Shown: positions 15,924-26,121, counted from the first letter of the stretch. The stretch: 64,000 nucleotides of DNA from Ruminiclostridium papyrosolvens C7 (GCF_000421965.1 NZ_ATAY01000019.1:1-64000); one strand, 5' to 3'. The notes: generated from the sequence alone by a model not told the origin. Translations and numbers: made by a program.

Positions 15924-16274
15924 ATGGATATATTGAAGTCAATCGAAAATGAACAAATAAGAACTGACCTTCCTAAATTGGAAATTGGTGATTTTATCAA
16001 GGTTCATGCTAAGATTAAGGAAGGAAACAGGGAAAGAATACAGGTATTCGAAGGTACTGTTATAGCTTTAAAAGGTTCCGGATTAAAGGAAACTTTTACA
16101 GTTAGAAGAGTATCCTACGGTGTAGGTGTTGAAAGAGTATTCCCTGTTAACTCACCAAGAATCGACCATATTGATGTGGTTAGAAAAGGTGTTGTTAGAA
16201 GAGCTAAGCTGTACTATCTCCGTGATAGAGTTGGTAAGGCTGCTAAAGTTAAGGAAAGACTTGACAGAAATTAA
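15924..16274 (+). CDS. rplS: 50S ribosomal protein L19
   Basis: A 116-residue L19, located at the 30S-50S interface. It contains [36 protein letters not shown] and [19 protein letters not shown], all typical. I start it at ATG 15924 after GGGAGGAGG; the frame is open further up but without a ribosome site. Its usual neighbour trmD is on the far side of the nitrogenase-like operon, yet lepB and rbgA follow in the normal order. Confidence 0.97.
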   Translation: MDILKSIENEQIRTDLPKLEIGDFIKVHAKIKEGNRERIQVFEGTVIALKGSGLKETFTVRRVSYGVGVERVFPVNSPRIDHIDVVRKGVVRRAKLYYLRDRVGKAAKVKERLDRN

Positions 16275-16285
16275 GATTAAGAGAC

Positions 16286-16317
16286 AAAAACCTAGGGGCG
16301 ACTGTTCCTAGGTTTTT
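16286..16317 (+). terminator. Terminator after rplS
   Basis: AAAAACCTAGG pairs perfectly with CCTAGGTTTTT across a 10-base loop. Confidence 0.85.
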
Positions 16318-16451
16318 AGTTATATAAAAGTTTTATGTTATAATATTTATCTAAATCGCATTTGAAAAAAGTGTTATACTTATATATAATAGTAACGTTC
16401 TAAATGGAAATTTGGAAATCTTGATTATATAAATTTTAAGGTGGTGTTTCA

Positions 16452-17156
16452 ATGGAAAACCAGAATATGGACGATAAGGATCAATTGAACTTGGAAAAAA
16501 ACATTTTGGAAAATAACGCAGAAGGTTCTGATAATACTGAAGGTGTTAAAGAAGAAGCAGGTACAGTCAAAAAAAAGAACTCTGTAGGCAGAGAGATTTT
16601 TGAGTGGTTTTTGGTGATTGTAGCTGCATTAGTTATATCCATGGTAATAAAGGCTTTCGTATTTTCAACCTATAAGGTTAATATGGTATCGATGGAAAAT
16701 ACACTTTTTGAAGGCCATAATGTAATAGTCTATAAGACAGGTTACTTTTTCAGTCAGCCAAAGCATGGGCAGATAATAGTTTTTACACATGAAGAAGGCC
16801 AGTTCAAAGGCTTGCTTAAATATTTGCCTGTAGCAAACCCCGGGGAAGTTGATTATATAAAGAGAGTAATCGGAGTACCGGGAGATGAAATTGACATTAG
16901 GGATGGTTACGTTTGGAGAAAAGCATCGGGAGATAAGGATTTTGTCAAGTTAGATGAACCTTACGCAAAGGGGCTTACAGACTCACATGGAATGCAGCTT
17001 CCCTATAAAGTGCCTGAGGATAAGTTATTTGTAATGGGTGATAATAGGGAACAGAGTCTTGATTCAAGACAAATAGGTCCGGTTGATATTGATTCTGTCA
17101 TAGGACACGCTGTAGTAAGGATATGGCCTTTTTCGAAATTTGGCGGATTAAAATAA
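16452..17156 (+). CDS. lepB: Signal peptidase I
   Basis: A 234-residue type I signal peptidase, which removes signal peptides from exported proteins at the outer face of the membrane. An acidic N-terminal extension of about 45 residues precedes one membrane segment (about 50-72). The nucleophile is S80 in MVSMENTL and the general-base lysine is K137 in YIKRVIGVPGDE; MGDNREQSLDSRQIG is the box E signature. The extension is longer than in Bacillus SipS. It probably processes the cellulosome proteins, among others. Confidence 0.95.
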   Translation: MENQNMDDKDQLNLEKNILENNAEGSDNTEGVKEEAGTVKKKNSVGREIFEWFLVIVAALVISMVIKAFVFSTYKVNMVSMENTLFEGHNVIVYKTGYFFSQPKHGQIIVFTHEEGQFKGLLKYLPVANPGEVDYIKRVIGVPGDEIDIRDGYVWRKASGDKDFVKLDEPYAKGLTDSHGMQLPYKVPEDKLFVMGDNREQSLDSRQIGPVDIDSVIGHAVVRIWPFSKFGGLK

Positions 17157-17183
17157 CATAACTTCATATACAAAGGAGAAATT

Positions 17184-18062
17184 ATGAACATTCAATGGTT
17201 CCCGGGGCATATGGCAAAAACAAGAAGGTTAATAGCCGAGAATTTAAAGCTTGTTGATGTTATTATTGAGCTTCTTGATGCAAGAATACCATTTAGCAGC
17301 AGAAATCCTGAAATTAATTCATTAATAAATAATAAGCCCAGACTGGTTGCTTTCAATAAATCCGATCTTGCAGATGATAGAATATCAAGGCAGTGGATAA
17401 AGTGGTATGCTGATCAGGGAATTGATTGTATTCTGATTAATTCTATTAATGGCAGAGGACTTAATGAAATTAAAGCCAGAGCTAGGGAATTAATGTCTGA
17501 AAAAATAGAGCGTAACAGGGCAAAGGGAAAGCTATTTACCCCTGTGCGAACCATGGTTGTGGGTATTCCCAATGTGGGTAAGTCATCCTTTATAAACAAG
17601 ATTGTTGGTAGGGCAACAGCGGTTACCGGTGATAGGCCCGGTGTGACCAGAGGTAAACAGTGGATACGAATAAACTCAGAAATGGAGCTTCTTGATACAC
17701 CCGGTATACTCTGGCCCAAATTTGAGGATCAGGAAGTGGGTATGAACCTTGCTTTTACCGGAGCCATTAAGGATGATATTATGGACACCGGTGAAGTTGC
17801 CATGGAGCTTCTCTACAGGTTATCTAAAACATACAATAGCGAGCTTTGTACTCGATTCAAGCTTGATCCTGAAGCTATAAAAGACATAGAGCCTCTTGAA
17901 TTATTGGAGACGGTTGGACGAAAAAGAGGGTGTATTGTTTCAAAAGGTCAAATAGATTATTCGAGAATTTCAGCAATAGTTCTGGATGAATTCAGGGGTG
18001 GGAAGATAGGACGGATAACCCTTGAGAAGCCAGGTGACAGGGCTGAAACAAAGACAGAATAA
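17184..18062 (+). CDS. rbgA: Ribosome biogenesis GTPase RbgA (YlqF)
   Basis: A 292-residue circularly permuted GTPase needed for late 50S assembly. The start NIQWFPGHMAKTRR is diagnostic. The G motifs run in permuted order: NKSD (G4) first, then GIPNVGKSS (G1), GVTRGKQW (G2) and DTPGILWP (G3). A C-terminal ANTAR-like RNA-binding region follows. Gene order rplS-lepB-rbgA-rnhB matches Bacillus subtilis. Confidence 0.95.
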   Translation: MNIQWFPGHMAKTRRLIAENLKLVDVIIELLDARIPFSSRNPEINSLINNKPRLVAFNKSDLADDRISRQWIKWYADQGIDCILINSINGRGLNEIKARARELMSEKIERNRAKGKLFTPVRTMVVGIPNVGKSSFINKIVGRATAVTGDRPGVTRGKQWIRINSEMELLDTPGILWPKFEDQEVGMNLAFTGAIKDDIMDTGEVAMELLYRLSKTYNSELCTRFKLDPEAIKDIEPLELLETVGRKRGCIVSKGQIDYSRISAIVLDEFRGGKIGRITLEKPGDRAETKTE

Positions 18063-18065
18063 AAA

Positions 18066-18096
18066 TAAAAAGGTTGCCCTTCGGGGCAGCCTTTTT
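18066..18096 (+). terminator. Terminator after rbgA
   Basis: AAAGGTTGCCC pairs with GGGCAGCCTTT over a TTCG tetraloop, followed by Ts. Confidence 0.88.
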
Positions 18097-18192
18097 ATGG
18101 TAAGAACCATTTCGTTATAACACTAGCCATTACAAATAATATATAATAAAGTAAATGCATTTATTATATTGGATATATTGGAGAATAAAAAA

Positions 18193-18960
18193 ATGGGAAA
18201 TTTAACACTTAAGCAAATTCAGGAAGAGGCTCAAAAGCTTTCAGTTCAAGAAGCAATTGAGTACTTGTCGTCTTTACATAACACGGGTTTTAAAGTAGAT
18301 AAGCTGTTGGAAAAGTATTATAAACTAAAAGAAAAGCACGAAAAGGAAATGGAACGACTTCATAAAATGCTCTTCTTTGAAAGACAAGCTATAAGTAAAG
18401 GCTTTAATTATATTGCAGGTGTTGACGAAGCAGGACGCGGACCACTGGCTGGCCCTGTAGTTGCGGCTGCTGTTGTTTTACCTAAGGGGCTGACAATAGA
18501 AGGTGTAAATGATTCAAAAAAACTTTCAGAGGTTCAAAGAGAAAAATTGTTCGATGAAATAAAAGAAAAAGCTCTTTCTTATGGGATTTCGGTCATTGAT
18601 GAAAAATACATAGACGAGGTTAATATTTTAAATGCTACCAAAATGGCAATGGCCGATGCATTAAACCAGCTTGATCCCATTGCCGACTGTATTCTTTTGG
18701 ATGCTGTAAGGCTGGACAATACAAGCACAAAGCAAGTTCCTATTATTAAGGGAGATAGCCTGAGTCTGTCCATTGCAGCAGCTTCAATTCTTGCAAAGGT
18801 TACAAGAGACAGGCTTTTAACAGAATACGATGAAAAATATCCCCAATACGGGTTTGCTGCACACAAGGGCTATGGAACTCCCCAACATATTTCTGCTATT
18901 AAAAAATTCGGTCTTTGTCCGATACATAGATTAAGCTTTGTAAAAAATTTCGTGGAATAA
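18193..18960 (+). CDS. rnhB: Ribonuclease HII
   Basis: A 255-residue RNase HII that removes ribonucleotides from DNA. The catalytic core has GVDEAGRGPLAGPV, giving the first Asp-Glu pair, then SKKLSE, LLDA and KGDSLSLSIAAASILAKVTRD. About 65 residues of helical, charged N-terminal extension precede the core, as in other Firmicutes RnhB proteins. I chose ATG 18193, eight bases after TTGGAGA, over the open frame eight codons upstream. Confidence 0.94.
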   Translation: MGNLTLKQIQEEAQKLSVQEAIEYLSSLHNTGFKVDKLLEKYYKLKEKHEKEMERLHKMLFFERQAISKGFNYIAGVDEAGRGPLAGPVVAAAVVLPKGLTIEGVNDSKKLSEVQREKLFDEIKEKALSYGISVIDEKYIDEVNILNATKMAMADALNQLDPIADCILLDAVRLDNTSTKQVPIIKGDSLSLSIAAASILAKVTRDRLLTEYDEKYPQYGFAAHKGYGTPQHISAIKKFGLCPIHRLSFVKNFVE

Positions 18961-19016
18961 TACATATTCTTCAGGGATTTGCATAGCAATTTATTGTATG
19001 GCTGGAGGATAAGAGA

Positions 19017-20792
19017 TTGAGAATAGATGGGTTAGCAGTAGGTCAAATAAATATTTCGAATAACAATACGGATATTCTGAATAAGCTTAAACAGGGTGAC
19101 GTAATCAGGGCACAGATACTTGAAAACAGCGGAGAAGAACTGACCATAAAGCTTTCAGACGGTTCTGAGGTACATGCAAATGCCTTGACAACCATAAATG
19201 CGAAAGAAGGAGACTTTGTTAACTTTGTTTTCAAGGGAACAGAGGGTGGTAAGCTTGTTCTTGAATCTTTAGGCACTAACATGGCGCAACCTGTTAATGA
19301 GGCTCTTGTAAATGCTAAAAGTGCATTAGCTTTAATTAATCTGCCCATGTCAGACAAAAATATAGAAATGGCAATGGCCTTACTTAAACAAAATGTACCT
19401 GTAACCAATGAATCCTTACTAAAAATGGAACAATTGACAATCGCAGACAAAGGGTTAAAAGCTGATGCAGCTGCTTTTCTTATAGCTTCAAAATTATCTG
19501 ATAATATAAATAATATAGAAAAGCTGCAAAATTTGCTTTCCGGTCGTTTAAAAATAACAGATAACATAAGTGGCCTTATAAAGCTTGTGGAGGGTGCAGG
19601 GGAAACTGAAACTCCTAAAACGCCACAAGAAATCGTTAACAGACTTGCAAGTATCGTAAAGGAAAATAATGAAAATGTACCTGTAAAAGCAGCCGTTATG
19701 GATAATCTCCTTGAAAGGCTTACTTCCACTATTAAAATGAAGTTTGGAAATGCTGAGGGCATAGTTGAGGGAAGCAGTGCAAGTAATAGTTCTGCTGGAA
19801 AATCAGGAGCAGCACTCTTGACCGGGAACAGCCAGACTACAGTTGTACAAAGTTCTGCTGCATCTGCAAATCAGGTAAATACGGAAAATATTCAAAACAG
19901 TCCGGCTAAAACTGAAATTAATCAGTTATTACGTGCAGAGAATGGTTTTGACATAGATAACAGTACAACTCCGGCACCGCTTTCAAAGGCAGACCTGCCT
20001 GTACTCAGGGAACTAAGAAACCAACTTCAAACAATTGCAGAAGAACAAAAACTTACTCAAGAACAATTCACGGCTATAAAATATATTGCCAAGGAAATTA
20101 GCAATACTATTGACAAAATAGGATTGAGACAGAAGGAATTGGATAACTTCAACCTTGATGCAGGTAAGCAGCATATTATAAAGGATGCGGTTAATACTCT
20201 TAAGAACCTTATTGTCAGAATAGACCGTCAGAACAACGAGGAAATTAATCCTGTAAAGCTTTACAATGAGTTGGAAAGCTCATTAACAGTAGTAAAAAAT
20301 GCCATACAGCATTTGCCTTCTCTAGTTAGGGAAACCGCTGTAAACATAGTCAATAATTTGGAAAGCAATGTTAATTTTATAAACCAACTGAATAATTACA
20401 GTTCATACGTTCAGCTTCCTCTGAGTATATTCAACAAAAACACTACCGGTGAACTTTATATGCTTAAAAAAGGTTCCAAGGCAAAAAAGCTGGACCCGTC
20501 AAATTTAACGGTACTTCTTTCATTGGAAACTAACAATATCGGAAGGATAGATACCTTACTAAGCATAAAAGAAAAGGATGTCAGCACAAATTTCAGGCTA
20601 GAAGACAGCGGAGTTTTCAATATATTAAAGGACAGCCACAAGATGCTGTACAATTCACTGCTTGAAAAAGGCTATAGGTTGGTGGATTTTACTTACAAGC
20701 TTTTAGAAGACCCAATCAGTATTGTAAATTTTGAAGAAGAAGCAAAAAAAGAGTTTATTAAAACGCCAAATAACATAGATATTTTAGTGTAG
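19017..20792 (+). CDS. FliK/YlqG-like protein
   Basis: A 591-residue protein starting at TTG after GGAGG. The N-terminal 85 residues are a small beta-rich domain (GDVIRAQILENSGEELTIKL), the middle is low-complexity and rich in Ser, Asn and Thr, and the C-terminus (about 440-560) resembles a flagellar hook-length control (FliK) C-terminal domain. In Bacillus subtilis the same place, rnhB-ylqG-ylqH, holds YlqG. The next gene is an FlhB C-terminal homologue, which supports a type III export or flagellar link, but no other flagellar gene is nearby. Function unproven. Confidence 0.65.
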   Translation: MRIDGLAVGQINISNNNTDILNKLKQGDVIRAQILENSGEELTIKLSDGSEVHANALTTINAKEGDFVNFVFKGTEGGKLVLESLGTNMAQPVNEALVNAKSALALINLPMSDKNIEMAMALLKQNVPVTNESLLKMEQLTIADKGLKADAAAFLIASKLSDNINNIEKLQNLLSGRLKITDNISGLIKLVEGAGETETPKTPQEIVNRLASIVKENNENVPVKAAVMDNLLERLTSTIKMKFGNAEGIVEGSSASNSSAGKSGAALLTGNSQTTVVQSSAASANQVNTENIQNSPAKTEINQLLRAENGFDIDNSTTPAPLSKADLPVLRELRNQLQTIAEEQKLTQEQFTAIKYIAKEISNTIDKIGLRQKELDNFNLDAGKQHIIKDAVNTLKNLIVRIDRQNNEEINPVKLYNELESSLTVVKNAIQHLPSLVRETAVNIVNNLESNVNFINQLNNYSSYVQLPLSIFNKNTTGELYMLKKGSKAKKLDPSNLTVLLSLETNNIGRIDTLLSIKEKDVSTNFRLEDSGVFNILKDSHKMLYNSLLEKGYRLVDFTYKLLEDPISIVNFEEEAKKEFIKTPNNIDILV

Positions 20793-20832
20793 ATACAGCA
20801 ACAACAAAAAATACGAATGGTGGAGATGCCGG

Positions 20833-21129
20833 TTGAAGGAAGATAACGTAAAAAAACAAATAAAACATGCAGCAGCCCTGCAGTATTCACCTGATACTGA
20901 CGCGGCTCCTAAAATAGTTGCGGCGGGCAAGGGTCAAATAGCAGAGAGAATTATTCAGAAGGCACAGGAAAGTAATGTTCCGTTATATCAGGACAGTAAT
21001 CTTGCCCAAACCCTCTCGTCTTTAAGCATAGGGGATGAAATACCTCCGGAAATATATGAGGTGGTAGCAGAGATTCTTATATTTATAGGCTGTGTAGATG
21101 AAAGCTATGGAGATTTGAATGATGACTGA
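20833..21129 (+). CDS. FlhB C-terminal-like protein (YlqH family)
   Basis: A 98-residue soluble protein like the cytoplasmic domain of FlhB/EscU export-switch proteins: AAALQYSPDTDAAPKIVAAG, AERIIQKAQESNVPLYQD, and a C-terminal helix. The autocleavage NPTH motif of FlhB is replaced by YSPD here, so it should not self-cleave. It starts at TTG 20833 and its end overlaps yraN by 11 bases. It pairs with the preceding FliK-like gene. Confidence 0.82.
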   Translation: MKEDNVKKQIKHAAALQYSPDTDAAPKIVAAGKGQIAERIIQKAQESNVPLYQDSNLAQTLSSLSIGDEIPPEIYEVVAEILIFIGCVDESYGDLNDD

Positions 21130-21502
21130 TACAAATAAAAGGGAAATTGGAGCAGCCGGTGAGAAGGAAGCCGCGGAATTTCTTCAAAGAAACGGATACA
21201 CTATTCTGAAAACAAATTACAGGGTAGGACGTTTGGGTGAAATAGATATAATTGCCCATGAAAATGAATACATTTGTTTTATAGAGGTAAAAACCAGAAG
21301 AACAAGTACCTTTGGAACACCCGGGGAAGCGGTGACACGGGTAAAACAGCAGAAGATTCGCCAAATAGCATCTATCTACCTGACAAACACAAGAAAAATG
21401 GATACTAAGGTGAGATTTGATGTTATTGAAATATTAATGGATAAATCGATGGGAAGTGCAAAAAGCGTAAAAAGTATAAACCTTATTAAAGATGCCTTTT
21501 AA
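21119..21502 (+). CDS. yraN: YraN family endonuclease-like protein (UPF0102)
   Basis: A 127-residue protein of the UPF0102/YraN family, with a restriction-endonuclease-like fold. GAAGEKEAAEFLQRNGY, GEIDIIAHE and IEVKTRR give the E-D-ExK catalytic pattern. Its cellular role is not settled; association with Holliday junction resolvases is known for the superfamily. Translationally coupled to the previous gene by overlap. Confidence 0.92.
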   Translation: MMTDTNKREIGAAGEKEAAEFLQRNGYTILKTNYRVGRLGEIDIIAHENEYICFIEVKTRRTSTFGTPGEAVTRVKQQKIRQIASIYLTNTRKMDTKVRFDVIEILMDKSMGSAKSVKSINLIKDAF

Positions 21503-21542
21503 ATATGTGAGAAATTTATATTATTAAAATGGAGATGACAGC

Positions 21543-22481
21543 ATGACTTTTGTTGACGCACATTGTGATACCATTACAACTATAATGAAAACAGGCGGAG
21601 CCTTGAAAAGTAATACTGGTCATATTGATCTAGACAGATTAAAAAAGTATGATAGTTTTGTTCAGTTCTTTGCAGCATTTATTGCTCCTGAACAGGCAAA
21701 AATGGGGGCTTTAAGGCGGACACTTGATATTATAGACAAACTTTACAGAGAAATTGAAATTAATAATAATGATATAATGTTATGTCGTAATTACAACGAT
21801 ATAGTAAATGCAATAAGTAGTCGTAAAGTCGCTGCCGTTCTGACCATTGAGGGCGGGGAAGCACTTGAAGGAAGTTTATCTGTATTGCGTATGCTCTACC
21901 AACTGGGTGTAAGGGCAATAACTCTTACTTGGAACTTCAGAAACCAGATTGCTGATGGTGTAGCTGACGAAGTTACCAATGGAGGGCTAACACCATTCGG
22001 AAGGCAAGTAGTTGCTGAGATGAACAGACTGGGAATGATGGTAGATGTATCCCACCTGTCAGAGGCGGGTTTTTGGGATGTAATAAATCTTTCGTCGGCA
22101 CCGATAATAGCTTCCCATTCCAATGCTAAAAAGATTTGCGGTCACAGTAGAAACTTAACCGACGAACAGCTTCTTGCATTGAAAAAAAACGGAGGGGTAA
22201 CAGGTATAAATTTATACCCATTTTTTATTATCAATGATGGGAAAGCTGAAATAAAACATGTCATATCTCATATTGAACATATTGTAGGACTTACAGGTGA
22301 GGATACTTTGGGACTTGGAGCTGATTTTGACGGAATAGATGAAACGCCTGCCGGGCTCGAAGGAGTACAATGCTTTCCGGATTTAATCAATGAACTGCTG
22401 AAATTGAATTATAGTGAATCACTTATAAATAAGATTGCAGGAGAAAATTTCTTAAGAGTGATAAAAACAGTAGTTATGTAG
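21543..22481 (+). CDS. Membrane dipeptidase, peptidase M19
   Basis: A 312-residue zinc dipeptidase of the renal dipeptidase (M19) family. It shows DAHCDTIT for the first metal ligands, TIEGGEALEG for the bridging glutamate, IIASHSNAKKICGHSRNLTDEQL, and GLGADFDG. It has no signal peptide, so it probably acts in the cytoplasm on dipeptides, including D-amino acid containing ones. A long hairpin follows. Confidence 0.93.
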   Translation: MTFVDAHCDTITTIMKTGGALKSNTGHIDLDRLKKYDSFVQFFAAFIAPEQAKMGALRRTLDIIDKLYREIEINNNDIMLCRNYNDIVNAISSRKVAAVLTIEGGEALEGSLSVLRMLYQLGVRAITLTWNFRNQIADGVADEVTNGGLTPFGRQVVAEMNRLGMMVDVSHLSEAGFWDVINLSSAPIIASHSNAKKICGHSRNLTDEQLLALKKNGGVTGINLYPFFIINDGKAEIKHVISHIEHIVGLTGEDTLGLGADFDGIDETPAGLEGVQCFPDLINELLKLNYSESLINKIAGENFLRVIKTVVM

Positions 22482-23066
22482 TTAATAATTTACAAGCCGC
22501 TAATCTCAACTGACAGGAAGGGGAGTATTAGCGGCTTATATAATGCCTTTCGAAGGCATTCAGATTTGATGTGGAAGCCTGAGGCTTCTTTATTTTTCAG
22601 AAATAAGATGGAAGGTTTCTTTAAATAATTCTGTTTCCAGCTGATTTAGCCTGAAAATAAGGCACAGGTTACGCTGGCACCTATGTAAGATAACCAAACA
22701 TGAACTTATGTCTTTATTTTGGTTTACATAATATTATATTCTGTAAATTATTATACAAAGTACATAGAGTAATGTCAATTAACAAGAAAGATGTAATATT
22801 TGTCTTTGTTACTGTATTTCCCCTTGAATTATAGAGATGCTATAATAGCCTTTAATTGCTATATTTCAACACAAAAAGTCATTTAGAAAATTAACTGCAG
22901 TTTGTTTTTTGAATTCCTGCATAATTACTAAAAAAAGTCTTTTAAAGAATATTAGAGGTTATAATTTTTGAATTGGTAAGAACATAAAACTTGCAAATAT
23001 TAATAATATGTATTAAAATTGATATATGTTTGTTACAGGTCAAAATGGCAATCGGAGGAGATAATT
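22482..23066. other. Intergenic region with three tandem hairpins
   Basis: Three hairpins lie in series: AAGCCGCTAAT/ATTAGCGGCTT (22494-22537), AATGCCTT/AAGGCATT over a 3-base loop (22542-22560) and GAAGCC/GGCTTC followed by Ts (22574-22597). The rest, about 22600-23060, is AT-rich with no coding frame that I can support, and should hold the aminotransferase promoter. GGCACAGGTTACGCTGGCAC near 22660 is locally GC-richer and unexplained. Confidence 0.55.
22494..22597 (+). terminator. Compound terminator after the dipeptidase
   Basis: Of the three hairpins only the last is followed by a clear T-rich run (TTTATTTTT), so that is the probable stop; the first has an 11-bp stem. Confidence 0.65.
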
Positions 23067-24344
23067 ATGAAGAGCTATAAAGATTTATCCAAAGAAGAAT
23101 TAAAAAATGAAATTGAAATATTAGAAAAAAGATATAATGAATTTAAAGCACAGAATCTTAAACTCGATATGACCAGAGGTAAGCCCTGTGCTGAACAGCT
23201 TGATATAAGTATGGATATACTTGATATACCTGCCAAAGAACTCAGAAAGGCTGCGGATGGTACAGATTGCTTCAATTATGGGGTTCTCGACGGTATTCCG
23301 GAAGCAAAAGCACTTTTTGCTGAAATGCTGGAAGTAAGTACAGATGAAATTATGGTTGGAGGCAATTCCAGTCTGAACTTAATGTATGATGCTATTGCAA
23401 GAGCTATGTCACTTGGTATTATGGGAAGTACTCCATGGTCAAAGCTGGACAATGTAAAATTCCTTTGTCCGAGTCCTGGATATGACAGACATTTTGCTAT
23501 ATGTGAATTATTTGGAATAGAAATGATTACCGTAGATATGAAACAGGACGGACCGGATATGGACGCTGTTGAAAAACTTGTTTCTGAAGACGAAAGTATA
23601 AAGGGTATATGGTGTGTTCCCAAATATAGCAATCCAGATGGAATCACTTATACTGACGAGGTTGTTAACAGGTTTGCTAACCTGAAGCCAAAGGCAAAGG
23701 ATTTCAGAATATTCTGGGATAACGCATATTGCGTACATCATCTTTCTGAAAATCCTGATAAATTAAAGAACATACTTAAAGAATGCAAGGATGCGGGAAA
23801 TGAGAATATGGTTTATATTTTCAGTTCAACATCAAAGATAAGCTTCCCGGGTGCAGGGGTTGCGGTAATGGCAACAAGTACTGAAAATTTAAAAGGAATC
23901 AAAAAGAGTCTTACTATACAAACAATCGGGCACGATAAGATAAATCAATTAAGACATGCAAAGTACTTTAAAAATCTTGAGGGTATTAATACTCACATGA
24001 AAAAGCATGCCGACATATTGAAACCAAAATTCAATACAGTTCTTGAAATTCTGGATGAAGAACTTGGAGGCAAGGACATTGCATCATGGAATAAGCCAAA
24101 CGGCGGATACTTTGTCAGCCTCAATACTATGGACAATTGTGCAAAAGAGGTTGCTAAGCTCGCAGGTGAGGCAGGTGTGGCATTAACAAAAGCGGGTGCT
24201 ACATTCCCATATGGAAATGACCCAAGGGACAGAAACTTGAGAATAGCTCCAACAATGCCTCCAGTTGAGGAATTGAAGAAGGCAATAGAAGTTCTGGCAA
24301 TCTGTGTTCAGCTGGTTAGTGCTACAAAACTGCTAAATCAATAA
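23067..24344 (+). CDS. Aspartate aminotransferase-type PLP enzyme (PF12897-like)
   Basis: A 425-residue fold-type I aminotransferase. The LDMTRGKPCAEQLD segment near the N-terminus is characteristic of the distinct bacterial AspT-like group seen in Corynebacterium. The PLP lysine is in SSTSKISFPGAG, and NPDG and DNAY are present. It likely swaps amino groups between aspartate and 2-oxoglutarate. I start it at ATG 23067 after GGAGGAG; the frame extends 16 codons upstream without a ribosome site. Confidence 0.88.
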   Translation: MKSYKDLSKEELKNEIEILEKRYNEFKAQNLKLDMTRGKPCAEQLDISMDILDIPAKELRKAADGTDCFNYGVLDGIPEAKALFAEMLEVSTDEIMVGGNSSLNLMYDAIARAMSLGIMGSTPWSKLDNVKFLCPSPGYDRHFAICELFGIEMITVDMKQDGPDMDAVEKLVSEDESIKGIWCVPKYSNPDGITYTDEVVNRFANLKPKAKDFRIFWDNAYCVHHLSENPDKLKNILKECKDAGNENMVYIFSSTSKISFPGAGVAVMATSTENLKGIKKSLTIQTIGHDKINQLRHAKYFKNLEGINTHMKKHADILKPKFNTVLEILDEELGGKDIASWNKPNGGYFVSLNTMDNCAKEVAKLAGEAGVALTKAGATFPYGNDPRDRNLRIAPTMPPVEELKKAIEVLAICVQLVSATKLLNQ

Positions 24345-24446
24345 TTATTTTATAAATAGCTTGAACAGGTGCATTTTTCAAGCTATAATATTCCATGAGT
24401 TAGAATTGTAATGTAAATTACAATCTCATATTCATAAATGTCTAAA

Positions 24447-24473
24447 GCGGGATAGAATCCCGCACTTTTTTTT
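24447..24473 (+). terminator. Terminator after the aminotransferase
   Basis: GCGGGAT pairs with ATCCCGC over a 3-base loop, followed by a run of eight Ts after AC. Confidence 0.88.
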
Positions 24474-24596
24474 GCAACTTTGAAATCCGAACATTTTTAA
24501 ATTTATTGATGCAAATATTCGGTATATGTTGTATAATATTTGAGTGACATGAGATATGATTAAATTAAATATTTTGTTAGTTGGGGGATTAGTTGA

Positions 24597-26024
24597 ATGA
24601 AAAACGTTTATGAAAGTCCTTTTAATGCAAGATATGCAAGCAGTGAAATGCAGCAGATTTTTTCACCGGATATGAAATTTACTACTTGGAGAAAACTGTG
24701 GATTGCACTGGCAGAAGCTGAAAAGGAACTGGGATTGAATATAACCGATGCTCAAATTGAGCAAATGAAGAAAAATCAGGATAACATTAATTATGAAGTT
24801 GCCGAAAAGTATGAAAAAGAGTTCAGACATGATGTTATGTCTCATGTTCATGCTTTTGGTGAGCTTTGTCCCGACGCAAAGCCTATAATTCATCTTGGAG
24901 CAACATCCTGTTATGTAGGAGATAATACTGATATTATAGTAATGTATGAAGCATTGAAACTTGTAAAAAGTAAAATGCTCATTCTTATTAAGAAACTTTC
25001 TGACTTTGCAATGGAGTATAAGGATCTGCCGACTTTAGGTTTCACTCACTATCAACCTGCACAGCTGGTTACAGTAGGTAAAAGAGCTACCTTGTGGATT
25101 CAGGAACTTCTGATGGACATGGAAGATTTGGAGCATGTAATTGAAAACATGAAACTCCTTGGCTCAAAAGGTACAACCGGTACACAGGCAAGCTTTTTGA
25201 ATCTGTTTGACGGTGATCACGAAAAGGTTAAGAAACTTGAAAAATTAATTGCTGAAAAGATGGGCTTTAAAAATGTATTTGCCGTTTCCGGCCAGACTTA
25301 CCCAAGAAAGCTTGACAGCAGAGTTCTTGGTGTATTAAGTGCAATTGCCCAAAGTGCTTACAAATTCAGTAATGATATGAGACTGTTACAGAGCATGAAG
25401 GAAATCGAGGAACCTTTTGAGGAAAAACAGATAGGTTCGTCAGCAATGGCATACAAGCGTAATCCTATGAGATGCGAGAGAATTTCTTCCCTTGCAAGAT
25501 ATGTTATAGTTGATGCTTTAAATCCGGCTATTACAGCGTCTACACAGTGGTTTGAAAGAACACTGGATGACTCAGCAAACAAGAGAATTTCTGTACCAGA
25601 AGCTTTTCTTGCAATAGATGCAATACTTAACATATATATTAATGTAGCAAGCGGACTGGTAGTATACCCTAAAGTAATTACAAAACACGTTATGGATGAG
25701 CTTCCTTTTATGGCTACAGAAAATATAATGATGGAAGCCGTTAAGCGTGGGGGAGACAGACAAGAACTTCATGAATTGATAAGAACTCATTCAATGGAAG
25801 CCGGCAAGCGTGTAAAAGTTGACGGTGAGAAAAACGATCTTATTGAAAGAATTGCCGGAGATGCACGTTTTGGAATGACACTTAATGAATTGAATTCAGT
25901 CCTTGAACCAAAGAACTATATAGGAAGAAGTCCTGAGCAGGTTGTTGAATTCATAGCAAATGAAGTTAAGCCGATACTGGATACAGAATATCTAGCTGAT
26001 ATTCAGGTTGATTTGAAAGTTTAG
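24597..26024 (+). CDS. purB: Adenylosuccinate lyase
   Basis: A 475-residue fumarase/aspartase-superfamily enzyme that releases fumarate in two steps of purine synthesis. The family signature is [15 protein letters not shown] near residue 280; earlier motifs are [19 protein letters not shown] and [14 protein letters not shown]. The length is like eukaryotic-type PurB, slightly longer than the Bacillus enzyme. It stands alone with its own terminator, not in a pur operon. Confidence 0.95.
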   Translation: MKNVYESPFNARYASSEMQQIFSPDMKFTTWRKLWIALAEAEKELGLNITDAQIEQMKKNQDNINYEVAEKYEKEFRHDVMSHVHAFGELCPDAKPIIHLGATSCYVGDNTDIIVMYEALKLVKSKMLILIKKLSDFAMEYKDLPTLGFTHYQPAQLVTVGKRATLWIQELLMDMEDLEHVIENMKLLGSKGTTGTQASFLNLFDGDHEKVKKLEKLIAEKMGFKNVFAVSGQTYPRKLDSRVLGVLSAIAQSAYKFSNDMRLLQSMKEIEEPFEEKQIGSSAMAYKRNPMRCERISSLARYVIVDALNPAITASTQWFERTLDDSANKRISVPEAFLAIDAILNIYINVASGLVVYPKVITKHVMDELPFMATENIMMEAVKRGGDRQELHELIRTHSMEAGKRVKVDGEKNDLIERIAGDARFGMTLNELNSVLEPKNYIGRSPEQVVEFIANEVKPILDTEYLADIQVDLKV

Positions 26025-26065
26025 AATATTTATGTTGAAGTTTAATATTATGTTGTTATAATTAT

Positions 26066-26100
26066 AAAGATAGGATGTCTATACATCATCCTATCTTTTA
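26066..26100 (+). terminator. Terminator after purB
   Basis: GATAGGATG pairs with CATCCTATC over a 9-base loop, followed by CTTTTA. Confidence 0.85.
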
Positions 26101-26121
26101 TCATATTCTGGGAGTGATTCA

